A DNA stretch of 14,705 bases from JBDSLU01 sp039916225 (GTDB lineage Bacteria; Acidobacteriota; Vicinamibacteria; Vicinamibacterales; Vicinamibacteraceae): assembly GCA_039916225.1 (NCBI GenBank), contig JBDSLU010000490.1, forward strand, positions 1 through 14,705, given 5' to 3'. Positions within the stretch are counted from its first letter, which is position 1. Every line of letters begins with the position of its first letter. The notes under the pieces are model-generated. The model had not been told where the DNA came from. It did no database searches and was given only the letters and a program-made list of their open reading frames with translations. Of this stretch, positions 1 to 6,615 are shown piece after piece. The translations under genes and the position numbers were made by a program.

Positions 1-327
1 ACCGTGCTGCGGACGCTGGCGCACGGGCTCGAAAGCCTGCTCCGCCCGGAGCAGCTGCTGGCGCGCGTCGGCGGGGAAGAGTTCGTCGTGCTGTGCCCGG
101 AAACGGCGCGCGACGGCGCCGGCAGCCTGGCCGAGCGGCTTCGCGTCGCCTGCGAAGAGCTCGATGTCTCGAGCCGCGCCGGCCGCATCGCCATGACCTG
201 CTCGTTCGGCGTGGCCGGGCTGGAGTCGACGATGCACTCGTCCGAAGAGCTCTACGCCGCGGCCGATCACGCCCTCTACATGGCGAAGGGCGCGGGCCGG
301 AACCGCGTCGTGGTCTTCAACGGCTGA
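1..327 (+). CDS. GGDEF diguanylate cyclase, C-terminal fragment
   Basis: The reading frame is open from the left window edge to a TGA at 325-327, so only the last ~108 codons are present and the true start and any sensor domain lie upstream. The fragment is the C-terminal half of a GGDEF domain, which makes cyclic di-GMP from two GTP. The active-site loop reads RVGGEEF (GGEEF at 70-84), and the downstream 'CSFGVAGL' and 'ADHALYMAKGAGRNRV' segments are typical of the family's last strand and helix, so the domain looks catalytically intact. The inhibitory I-site normally reads RxxD five residues before GGEEF. Here the matching residues are R-P-E-Q (43-54), so the Asp is missing and product feedback inhibition may be weak. 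A small unknown ORF starts 19 nt downstream and may be co-transcribed. The GTG at 4 is not a credible start because it falls mid-domain. Confidence 0.93.
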   Translation, partial: TVLRTLAHGLESLLRPEQLLARVGGEEFVVLCPETARDGAGSLAERLRVACEELDVSSRAGRIAMTCSFGVAGLESTMHSSEELYAAADHALYMAKGAGRNRVVVFNG

Positions 328-346
328 CCGGTCGCCCGCTCCGCCC

Positions 347-769
347 ATGACCGATCAGGAGCTCGACAACATCACCGCGCGAGAGCAACGCTCCACCCTG
401 GGGCCGTGGCAGGTCAAGCGCGTCCAGAACCTCTACCCGAGCGATGCCGGCGACGGCCGCACCTATCCGGCGGTGCGCGGCTTCCGCTGCCCGAAAGCGA
501 TCTACGAGCGGGCGTGGGAGCAGGTCGAGCAGGACGCCCAGTTCATGGCCGGCGCGCGCGCCGACGTGCCGGTGCTCCTGAACGAAGTGCGGCGTCTGCG
601 GCGGCGGCTGCGCGAGCTGCACACCGCGGTGTCCGAGAACGTCGACTTCAAGCCCGGCGTCACGCCGCGCGATCTCCTCGCCCTCGTCGACGCGATCCTC
701 AAGGAAGAGGACGCGCACGGCAAAGGCGGTCCGGTCCCGCCGGCCAGGGAAGCCGAGTACCTCCGCTAG
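347..769 (+). CDS. Small hypothetical protein with 'GPW' and 'FMAGARADVPVLL' motifs
   Basis: This 140-residue soluble protein has no signal peptide or membrane segment. An N-terminal 'ITAREQRSTLGPW' motif is followed at about residues 63-75 by 'DAQFMAGARADVPVLLNEVRRLRRRL', which runs into a basic, probably coiled-coil helix. From memory, the pairing 'xTPGPW ... FIAxARxDVPxLL' recurs in small uncharacterised proteins of phages, actinobacteria and other high-GC bacteria; its function is not known to me. The middle 'FRCPKAIYERAWEQVEQ' segment is less familiar. The ATG follows the cyclase stop by 19 nt with no clear Shine-Dalgarno sequence, so translational coupling or a downstream start is possible. 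A strong hairpin begins immediately after the stop codon. Codon use matches the neighbours and the antisense frame shows no recognisable protein, so the gene is probably real. No function is assigned. Confidence 0.72.
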   Translation: MTDQELDNITAREQRSTLGPWQVKRVQNLYPSDAGDGRTYPAVRGFRCPKAIYERAWEQVEQDAQFMAGARADVPVLLNEVRRLRRRLRELHTAVSENVDFKPGVTPRDLLALVDAILKEEDAHGKGGPVPPAREAEYLR

Positions 770-797
770 TCGCCCGGCCGTAACCGGCGCCGGGCGA
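770..797 (+). terminator. Stem-loop directly after the small ORF
   Basis: CGCCCGGC (771-778) pairs perfectly with GCCGGGCG (789-796) around a 10-nt loop, and an outer T-A pair extends the stem to 9 bp. It starts one base after the TAG stop and lies upstream of mgtE. No T-tract follows, so it may be a factor-assisted terminator or a 3'-end stabilising hairpin rather than a classical intrinsic terminator. Confidence 0.5.
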
Positions 798-856
798 TCC
801 GCCCGCGTCGTCTGCGTCGCCCCCACCTTGGCGGAATGATCGTCATGCCTCGCGCG

Positions 857-882
857 ACTGTCCGAGTATCGGACGGTCCGTC
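857..882. promoter_or_regulatory. Overlapping dyads upstream of mgtE (possible operator)
   Basis: GTCCGA (860-865) and TCGGAC (869-874) form an inverted repeat around GTA. It extends outward to ACT/GGT (857-859 and 875-877) with one G-T mismatch, giving 9-nt arms. A second dyad, GACGG-T-CCGTC (872-882), overlaps the right arm, so the two hairpins would be mutually exclusive in RNA. The pair lies 28-53 nt before the mgtE ATG and just upstream of a -10-like TATCCT at 895-900. It could be a repressor operator or a small leader switch; neither is demonstrated. Confidence 0.4.
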
Positions 883-894
883 GCAGGGCTGGCG

Positions 895-900
895 TATCCT
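895..900 (+). promoter_or_regulatory. Possible -10 element of mgtE
   Basis: TATCCT matches TATAAT at four of six bases, including the first T, the A and the last T, and ends 9 nt before the mgtE ATG. No good -35 is visible 16-18 nt upstream. If used, transcription would begin within a few bases of the ATG. No clear Shine-Dalgarno sequence precedes the gene, which fits a near-leaderless mRNA. Confidence 0.3.
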
Positions 901-909
901 GATCGAGCC

Positions 910-2343
910 ATGTCCCTCGCTGCCCCCGACAGCCGCCTGGACGAGGCACTCCTCGACGTCACCCGGCTGCTCGAGAAACATCGCGTCCTCGCGACCCTCA
1001 CGCATCGCCAGGAAGGTCCGAAGCGCGATCTGCTCGAGCAGCTGCAACAGCGGCAGAGCCTGACCGAACTGCACGCCCGCGTCAACCCGCTGCACCCGGC
1101 CGATCTGGCGCACGTGTTCGAGCGGCTGATGCCCGAGGAGCGGCTGCTGATCTGGCAGCAGCTCGAGGATCGCCAGCGCGGTGAGGTGCTGCTCGAGGTC
1201 TCGACCGCAGTCCTCGAGTCGCTCATCGAGGCCACCTCGCACGAGCGGCTGATTGCCGCGACGACCCATCTCGACGCCGACGATCTGGCCTACCTCGCCG
1301 ACACGCTGCCCGAGGACGTGCTGCGGACGGCGTCGCGGCAGCTCGACGCCGGCGAGCGATCGTGGCTCGATCAGTCGCTCGCGCACGGCAAGGATACGGT
1401 CGCCAGCGTGATGAGTCCGGAGGTCGTCTTCATCCGCGAGGATCAGACCGTCGACGACGCGCTCGTCTACCTGCGCCAGCGCGGCGAGCTGCCGCCGCAG
1501 ACCGATCGTCTGTTCGTCGTGGATGCCCGCAACGTCCTCAAGGGCAGCCTGCCGCTGCAGGCGCTGCTGCTGACCGATCCTCGCCAGCCGGTGGTCGCCA
1601 TCACCAACACCGACGAGGTCGTGCTGCGTCCCGGCGACGACGCCGAGGAAGCGGCCCAGGCCTTCGAGCGCTACAACCTGGTGTCGGCGCCGGTCGTCGA
1701 CGAGCGCAACAAGCTGATTGGCCGCCTCACCGTCGAAGCGGTCATGGACTTCAACCGCGAGCTCGCCGAAAAGCGCGCCCTCGAGCGCGCCGGCCTGCGC
1801 CAGGAAGAAGACCTGTTCGCGTCGACCTGGGACAGCGCCCGCAACCGCTGGCCGTGGCTGTGCGTGAACCTCGTCACGGCGTTCATCGCCTCCCGTGTGA
1901 TCGGCGCCTTCGAGGGCACCATCCAGCAGCTGGTGGCGCTCGCCGCACTGATGCCGATCGTCGCCAGCGTCGGCGGCAACACCGGCAATCAGACCGTCGC
2001 CGTCGTCATCCGCGGCATTGCGCTCGGGCAGATCGAAGGCCAGCACACGCGCTACCTGATTTACAAGGAGCTGATGGTCAGCCTCCTCAACGGGGTGATG
2101 TGGGGTGGGCTGATGGGCCTCTTCGCGTGGCTGATCTACGACCGCCCGGCTCTGGGGGCGGTCATGATGGCCGCGATGATCCTGAACCTGCAGATGGCGG
2201 CGATGGTCGGCATCGCGGTGCCAGTGCTGCTCGAGCGCGCCGGCCGCGATCCCGCCCAGGGCGCCAGCGTCCTGATCACGTTCGCGACCGACAGCTGCGG
2301 CTTCTTCTTTTTCCTGGGATTGGCTCGGTTGTTCTTGGTCTAG
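910..2343 (+). CDS. mgtE: Magnesium transporter MgtE
   Basis: At 477 residues this is a full-length MgtE (family usually ~450), the Mg2+-gated magnesium channel of the inner membrane. The order is canonical. A cytosolic MgtE_N superhelical domain spans about residues 50-155 ('LHPADLAHVFERLMPEERLL'), a CBS pair about 164-280 (starting 'VASVMS' and ending 'VMDFNREL'), a connecting helix follows, and the pore domain with about five membrane helices covers about 304-477. The pore signature MPIVASVGGNTGNQ is at 348-361. The final helix 'FATDSCGFFFFLGLARL' carries D461, at the position of the pore aspartate that binds Mg2+ in characterised MgtE proteins. The ATG has no clear ribosome-binding site but sits 9 nt after a -10-like TATCCT; two overlapping dyads lie farther upstream. 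I see no recognisable M-box magnesium riboswitch. The gene is convergent with the TonB receptor gene. Confidence 0.97.
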   Translation: MSLAAPDSRLDEALLDVTRLLEKHRVLATLTHRQEGPKRDLLEQLQQRQSLTELHARVNPLHPADLAHVFERLMPEERLLIWQQLEDRQRGEVLLEVSTAVLESLIEATSHERLIAATTHLDADDLAYLADTLPEDVLRTASRQLDAGERSWLDQSLAHGKDTVASVMSPEVVFIREDQTVDDALVYLRQRGELPPQTDRLFVVDARNVLKGSLPLQALLLTDPRQPVVAITNTDEVVLRPGDDAEEAAQAFERYNLVSAPVVDERNKLIGRLTVEAVMDFNRELAEKRALERAGLRQEEDLFASTWDSARNRWPWLCVNLVTAFIASRVIGAFEGTIQQLVALAALMPIVASVGGNTGNQTVAVVIRGIALGQIEGQHTRYLIYKELMVSLLNGVMWGGLMGLFAWLIYDRPALGAVMMAAMILNLQMAAMVGIAVPVLLERAGRDPAQGASVLITFATDSCGFFFFLGLARLFLV

Positions 2344-2359
2344 AAGGCAGAAACCCGCC

Positions 2360-2488
2360 ACTCCCAACCTCCAACTCCCAACCTTCCAAGGCAGTCCCAA
2401 CGGCCAACTCCCAACCTTGCCAGACTCGCCGTCGTGAACGTTTGGAGGTTAGGAGTGCCTTGGAAGTTGGAGCTTGGACGTTGGCAGT
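2360..2488. repeat. Large imperfect inverted repeat of CCAAC/GTTGG units
   Basis: The left arm (2360-2393) is built from iterated CCAAC-like units spaced about seven bases apart. The right arm (2456-2488) is its near reverse complement, with 28 of 33 positions pairing after one bulged base. The innermost part of this pairing, CTTCCAAGGCA (2383-2393) with TGCCTTGGAAG (2456-2466), is perfect. A further stem pairs CTCCCAACC (2408-2416) with GGTTAGGAG (2447-2455) at eight of nine bases, continuing the same helix. The composition is poorer in G+C than the flanking genes and it encodes nothing. It begins 16 nt after the mgtE stop, between convergent genes. It could be a dispersed extragenic palindrome, a non-autonomous mobile element relic or an mRNA 3'-end structure. 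Confidence 0.8.
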
Positions 2489-2508
2489 TGACGCGCGCCG
2501 TACGTAAG

Positions 2509-2538
2509 ACGGGGGCCACACGTGTGTGCAGCCCCCGT
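2509..2538. terminator. Hairpin between convergent mgtE and the TonB receptor gene
   Basis: ACGGGGGC (2509-2516) pairs perfectly with GCCCCCGT (2531-2538), and the loop can pair further as CACA with TGTG. It lies 23 nt beyond the receptor stop on the minus strand and beyond mgtE on the plus strand, so it could end transcription from both sides. T-tracts are weak (CTTAC on the minus-strand side). Confidence 0.65.
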
Positions 2539-2560
2539 GCGAACAGCGCCGTTCCGCGCT

Positions 2561-5500
2561 CTAGAACGAGTAGCGCAGGTTCATCTGCATGCAGCGCCCG
2601 GCGGCGCCGTCGCACGCCGCGAGCGAGCTGTCGTAGCGCCCGAAGCTCGCCGCGCTGTCCGGGAACATCGTCACGTCACCCGTGTCGAACTTCGGCGTGT
2701 TGGTGACGTTGAAGATGTCCCAGCGGAACTCCAGCCGCTGCGTCGTCGGCAGCTTGAAGACCTTCCCGATGCTCAGGTCGATGGCGTAGTAGCCATCGCC
2801 GCGCAGCAGGTTGCGGATGCCGGCTTCGCCCGGATACAGGTTGCGGAAGGCCTCGAGCGCCGCCTGCGGATCCGCGAACGGGCTCGGCTGACCGGTGACC
2901 GCGTCGCGCGTCGTCCGGGTCTCGGGCAGGACGCCCGGCTGCGCCAGTGCCGCGTTCCCCTGCAGGTTCCAGTTCGTCGCCCAGCACGAGCGGCAGTTGA
3001 TCACGTTGAACGGGAACCCGCTCGACCACCGGCCGATGCCGGCGATCGACCAGTCGCCGATGATCGCGTTGGTGATCGTGCCGGCGCTGCCGCCGAACTT
3101 CTTTCCCTGCCCGAAGGGCAGCTCCGCCAGCCAGTTCACGTTGATCTGATGACGCACGTCGAAGTCGGAGTAGGAGTAGTTGAGGTCCGGCTGGAACGAG
3201 TTGACGAGGAAGCCGGAGTAGCCGCCCGACCCGAAGTTGTCGAAGGCGCTGCCGCGTTCGAGCTCCGACCCGTTGTCACGGCCACGCGCCAGCGTGTAGT
3301 TCAGGTCGAACTGGTAGCCGTTCTTGTAACGGCGGCGCAGGGTGAGCTGCAGCGCGTCGTAATCGGAGTAGCCGATCGAGCTCTGGGCGGCCAGCGAGTC
3401 GTACTGTTCGGCGAAGTAGGAGAACGGGCCGAACCGGCTGCAGGCGGGGAAGCACCCCTCGTCGGCGTTGTAGAGCGCGGTGATGTAGTCAGGGGCGTTG
3501 CCGCCGAACTCCGCCGCCATGTTCTGCGTCGCCGTCAGGCCGTCGAACGCCGCATCCGGGAACAGGTTCTCCCAGTAGGGAATCCGGCCGATCTGCGAGA
3601 CGTCGCCGCCGGCGGCGGTGTAGGCGTCGACGAGCTGACGCGCGGCGGTGAAGTAGTCCACGCCCGAGGCCGGGTCGGTCAGGTTGAGCGGCATCGCCAT
3701 GTCGCGCCGGACCAGCAGGTTCTTGCCGCGACGGCCCACGTAACCGGCTTCGATGCCGTAGCTCGCGCCCAGCTCCTTGCCGACGATGAAGTTGAACACG
3801 TGCGAGTAGGGCGTCCGCACCGACTGATCGATGCTGCTCGTGATCACGCCCTGGCCGACTTCGGGCGTCGCCGGGAAGCCGGCCGGCGGCGCATCGGGGT
3901 AGGTCACGGGGACGGTGTTCGTGTTGGTGAAGCGCACGGCCGCCGACGTCTCGCCGAAGCCGCCGAACGGCGAGCTGAGGTTGTTCGACAGGCCGAACGA
4001 ACCGCCGTTGTCGAACGTCGAAGCCAGGCCGGCGCCGATGCGGTCGTAGACGATGCCGTAGCCGCCGCGGACCACCCATGAGGGCGACGGCGTCCACGCC
4101 GCTGAGACGCGGGGCGCGAAGTTGTTCTTGTCCCAGCTGTAGAAGCCCGGGCCGTCGTTGACCGGCCCGCCCGGCACGAACGTGATGCGCTCACTGGCGC
4201 TCGAGGCGATGCCGGCGCGCATGTTCGCGGCGCGCTGATCGAACCACTCGCCGAGGTTGACCGTCGGCGCCACCTGCTGGCCGTTGACCTCCCAGGGCGG
4301 GGAGTAGAGGCCGTAGCGCACGCCGGCGCTCACCGTGAGGTTGTCGCGGACATGCCAGCTGTCCTGCACGTAGAGCTCGAACTCGTTGGCGCCGTAGAGC
4401 CGCTCGACGGCCGCGCCGGGATCCAGCACCCGGCCATCCACCGTGTAGTTGTAGACGACGTTGGTCTGGCTGATGATCCCGAGCAGCGGGATGATCGAAT
4501 CGGCGTACGACGACAGGCCGCCGCTGGCGACGGTCGGCAGGCCGCTGCAGTCGGCCGGCGCCGGACAGGCGCCGCCGGGACGGAAGCGGCGGCCGACGCC
4601 CGACGTCCACGACGCGTTCGCCGTGCCCGACGTGAACGAGTTCTCGAACGTGTAGTTGTCGTTGCGGATGATCCGCATGTTGCCGCCGAACTTCAGCGTG
4701 TGGCGCCCCTTGACCATCGACATGTCGTCGACGAAGTTGTGGGTCTTGATGTCGCGGCCGTTGCTGAAGTCGAGCCCGTCGTCGAAGGCGAGGTCGTCGA
4801 TGAAGCGGAAGCCGGTGAAGTCCTGGTTGCGCAGGCCGATCGTGTCGGTGTCGATCCGCGTGAAGCCGTAGCGGAACGTGTTGACGATGTTGCCGCCGAG
4901 GGTCGAGTCCCAGCCCATCGCCCCGCCCCAGTTCTTGTCGGTGCGGGTCCGGCCCGGATCCTGGCCCGGGTACTGCGGCGCCGAATCGATGGCGTCGTTC
5001 TGCTTGTTGAAGCGGCCGAAGAAGTTGTGGCTGCCGTTCAACCGGTAGTCGGCGCGCGCGATATAGGTCCGGAAGGTGTTCTCGATCGGCGCGGCAAAGC
5101 GGAAGTCGTCGATGTTGCCCGGGTAGCGGCCGTCCTGGTTCGACGAGGGGAACTGCCGGAAGTAGGCCGTCGCCGCCGCGCTCGCTCCGACGTGCAGCGG
5201 GTCGATGCGTCTCAGCTCGGCCGGGGTAAGACCGTAGGAACCGGCCGGGATGGGATGCGAGCCGGTCAGCCCCTGCACCGTGCCGCCGGGGCACGCCGAC
5301 GCGGTCGCGCACTGGTACACCAGGACGCCGTCGCGCAGCGAGTTCGACGGCACCGCGCGGGTCACCACCGTTTCTCGGCTCTCGTTCAGGCCTTCGAAGT
5401 TGCCGAAGAAGAAGAGCTTGTCCTTGCGCACCGGCCCGCCGACCGAGAAGCCGAAGATGTTCTTATCGAGCTTCGGCGCCTTGCTCGGCTCCCCGTTGGC

Positions 5501-6337
5501 CAACTGCGACAGCTTGAGGAAGTACTCGTTCGACGAGAACGCCGTGTTGCGGTTGACGTAGTAGCCGGCGCCGGCCAGCTTGTTGGTGCCGGAGCGCGTC
5601 ACCATCGAGACCTGGGCGCCGCTCGAGCGGCCCTGGTCGGCGCCGTAGTTGCTGGTCGTGACGCGGAACTCCTGCACGGAGTCGAGCGTGACGCGCAACA
5701 CCGACGTGAAGGCGCTCTGCTTGTCGGCGTCGTTGACGTCGATGCCGTCGAGGGTGACCGTCGACTGGTCGGCGCGTGCGCCGCTCACCGACCCGTAGCG
5801 CGGATCCATCGTCGCGCCGGGATCGGCCTTCGGTACGTAGGTGACGCCGGGCTGCAGCGAAAGCAGCGCCGCGACGTTGCGGCCTTCGAGCGGCAGCGCG
5901 CGGATCTGGCTGCCGGCCATGACGTTGCCGATGCTGGCATCGGTGGAATTGATCACCGGCGCCTCGGAGGTGACCTGCACCGACTCGGACAGGCTGCCGA
6001 TCTGGAGGCCGACCGACACCTCATTGGTCGTATCGACCTGCAGCGTGACCTTCTCGACGACCGAGGTCTTGAAGCCCTGCATCTCGACGGTGAGCGCGTA
6101 GATGCCCGGCGGCATCCCGGGGAAGGTGAACGAGCCCGACGAATCGGACTGGGTCGTGCGCGACAGGCCGGTCGCCGGATTGGCGATCGTCACGTTCGCG
6201 CCGGGCAGGGCCATCTTCTGCGTGTCGATGACCTTCCCCTGCAAGGTCGCGGTGCCGCTCTGCGCGGTCGCGAGATGTGCCGTCATCAGGCACATGCACG
6301 CAGCCATCAGCCACGTCATCCAGTGCTGCCTTCTCAT
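2561..6337 (-). CDS. Oar-like TonB-dependent outer-membrane receptor
   Basis: This 1258-residue outer-membrane protein belongs to the large carboxypeptidase-regulatory-like TonB receptor type common in Acidobacteriota. A signal peptide covers residues 1-25, with an A-T-A/Q cleavage site. A CarboxypepD_reg domain follows at about 30-110 ('LQGKVIDTQKMALPGANVTI'), then a plug at about 115-220 (LPLEGRNVAALLSLQPGVTY, TLDGIDVND) and a long beta-barrel ending in 'MNLRYSF', with the terminal aromatic expected for barrel assembly. Such receptors use TonB energy to import scarce or bulky ligands; the ligand here cannot be named. All ten mature cysteines fall in five close pairs: 343/349, 591/597, 962/966, 1115/1118 and 1242/1249. 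I chose ATG 6337 over TTG 6352 because GGGGGGAG (6343-6350) sits 5 nt upstream as a strong Shine-Dalgarno sequence and the signal peptide begins there. The gene has its own candidate promoter and a structured leader. Confidence 0.95.
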   Translation of the reverse strand: MRRQHWMTWLMAACMCLMTAHLATAQSGTATLQGKVIDTQKMALPGANVTIANPATGLSRTTQSDSSGSFTFPGMPPGIYALTVEMQGFKTSVVEKVTLQVDTTNEVSVGLQIGSLSESVQVTSEAPVINSTDASIGNVMAGSQIRALPLEGRNVAALLSLQPGVTYVPKADPGATMDPRYGSVSGARADQSTVTLDGIDVNDADKQSAFTSVLRVTLDSVQEFRVTTSNYGADQGRSSGAQVSMVTRSGTNKLAGAGYYVNRNTAFSSNEYFLKLSQLANGEPSKAPKLDKNIFGFSVGGPVRKDKLFFFGNFEGLNESRETVVTRAVPSNSLRDGVLVYQCATASACPGGTVQGLTGSHPIPAGSYGLTPAELRRIDPLHVGASAAATAYFRQFPSSNQDGRYPGNIDDFRFAAPIENTFRTYIARADYRLNGSHNFFGRFNKQNDAIDSAPQYPGQDPGRTRTDKNWGGAMGWDSTLGGNIVNTFRYGFTRIDTDTIGLRNQDFTGFRFIDDLAFDDGLDFSNGRDIKTHNFVDDMSMVKGRHTLKFGGNMRIIRNDNYTFENSFTSGTANASWTSGVGRRFRPGGACPAPADCSGLPTVASGGLSSYADSIIPLLGIISQTNVVYNYTVDGRVLDPGAAVERLYGANEFELYVQDSWHVRDNLTVSAGVRYGLYSPPWEVNGQQVAPTVNLGEWFDQRAANMRAGIASSASERITFVPGGPVNDGPGFYSWDKNNFAPRVSAAWTPSPSWVVRGGYGIVYDRIGAGLASTFDNGGSFGLSNNLSSPFGGFGETSAAVRFTNTNTVPVTYPDAPPAGFPATPEVGQGVITSSIDQSVRTPYSHVFNFIVGKELGASYGIEAGYVGRRGKNLLVRRDMAMPLNLTDPASGVDYFTAARQLVDAYTAAGGDVSQIGRIPYWENLFPDAAFDGLTATQNMAAEFGGNAPDYITALYNADEGCFPACSRFGPFSYFAEQYDSLAAQSSIGYSDYDALQLTLRRRYKNGYQFDLNYTLARGRDNGSELERGSAFDNFGSGGYSGFLVNSFQPDLNYSYSDFDVRHQINVNWLAELPFGQGKKFGGSAGTITNAIIGDWSIAGIGRWSSGFPFNVINCRSCWATNWNLQGNAALAQPGVLPETRTTRDAVTGQPSPFADPQAALEAFRNLYPGEAGIRNLLRGDGYYAIDLSIGKVFKLPTTQRLEFRWDIFNVTNTPKFDTGDVTMFPDSAASFGRYDSSLAACDGAAGRCMQMNLRYSF

Positions 6338-6497
6338 CGTGTCTCCCCCCAAAACTTACAAAGACGCGCTCGCCACGGCGCACGCGTCGTCAACGCATCC
6401 GCTTCGAGGGCGTCCTGGCGGACGCCTTGGGTCGTCGTGGATCCGGGCCGGGACAGGCCGCGGGACGAACCCTCGCCGCGTGGCGGCGAAGCGGATG
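6338..6497 (-). promoter_or_regulatory. Structured 5' leader of the TonB receptor mRNA (candidate cis-regulatory RNA)
   Basis: About 160 nt separate the candidate promoter from the ATG. On the minus strand the leader opens with CATCCGCTTCG (6497-6487), which pairs perfectly with CGAAGCGGATG (6406-6396), an 11-bp closing stem. Enclosed within it is GGCGTCC-gcca-GGACGCC (6426-6409), a 7-bp hairpin with a 4-nt loop. A TCGCCGC-cac-GCGGCGA hairpin (6489-6473) overlaps and competes with the first strand of the closing stem. Outside the closing stem, GACGCG (6388-6383) pairs with CGCGTC (6368-6363) and is followed at once by TTTGTAAGTTTT and then the Shine-Dalgarno GGGGGGAG. That last arrangement looks like an attenuator terminator. 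I do not recognise any named riboswitch class, including cobalamin. Confidence 0.45.
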
Positions 6498-6501
6498 TCT
6501 G

Positions 6502-6530
6502 TAGTTACCTGTGCTGCTGAACACTGTCAA
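6502..6530 (-). promoter_or_regulatory. Candidate sigma70-type promoter of the TonB receptor
   Basis: On the minus strand a perfect TTGACA -35 (6530-6525) is followed after 17 nt by TAACTA (6507-6502), a weak -10 that keeps the initial TA. The predicted start near 6496 coincides with the first base of the leader's 11-bp closing stem. The weak -10 suggests dependence on an activator or lower basal activity. Confidence 0.5.
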
Positions 6531-6539
6531 GTGACCAGC

Positions 6540-6562
6540 CCCATTGCTGACACGGAAATGGG
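6540..6562. promoter_or_regulatory. CCCATT-N11-AATGGG dyad just upstream of the receptor promoter
   Basis: CCCATT (6540-6545) and AATGGG (6557-6562) are perfect 6-bp arms separated by 11 nt. On the minus strand the dyad sits about 10 bp upstream of the -35. This size and position suit a dimeric regulator acting on the receptor promoter. Six-base arms can arise by chance. Confidence 0.3.
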
Positions 6563-6577
6563 ATGAACCGGCTTTTC

Positions 6578-6595
6578 GAGCCTCCGCGGAGGCTC
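6578..6595. terminator. 18-bp perfect palindrome after the Nramp-like gene
   Basis: GAGCCTCCGCGGAGGCTC is a perfect palindrome that folds as a 7-bp stem with a CGCG loop. It lies 20 nt past the Nramp-like stop and about 50 nt before the receptor promoter, so it probably ends or punctuates the bsh/transporter transcript. The minus-strand sequence after it is GAAAAG, without a T-run. Confidence 0.55.
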
Positions 6596-6615
6596 TGCTG
6601 AGCTTGATCGCGGGG

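Noticed and set aside
770..909. M-box magnesium riboswitch upstream of mgtE
   Set aside because: The gap is only 140 nt, partly taken by a hairpin belonging to the previous gene, and no M-box consensus is recognisable.
766..2400. 544-codon open frame antisense to mgtE
   Set aside because: A GC-rich shadow frame: the translation is low-complexity in R, G, D, H and Q with no recognisable domain, while the plus strand encodes a complete MgtE.
6338..6352. TTG 6352 as start of the TonB receptor
   Set aside because: It would place the Shine-Dalgarno GGGGGGAG inside the coding region; ATG 6337 has that site 5 nt upstream and begins a proper signal peptide.
6338..6501. Cobalamin riboswitch in the TonB receptor leader
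   Set aside because: I cannot find the conserved cobalamin core sequence; the structure is reported only as an unassigned leader RNA.
2522..6520. Two long plus-strand open frames (519 and 722 codons) opposite the TonB receptor
   Set aside because: Both are Arg/Val/Ala/Glu-rich without motifs, and the minus strand has a signal peptide, plug, barrel and correct C-terminal Phe.
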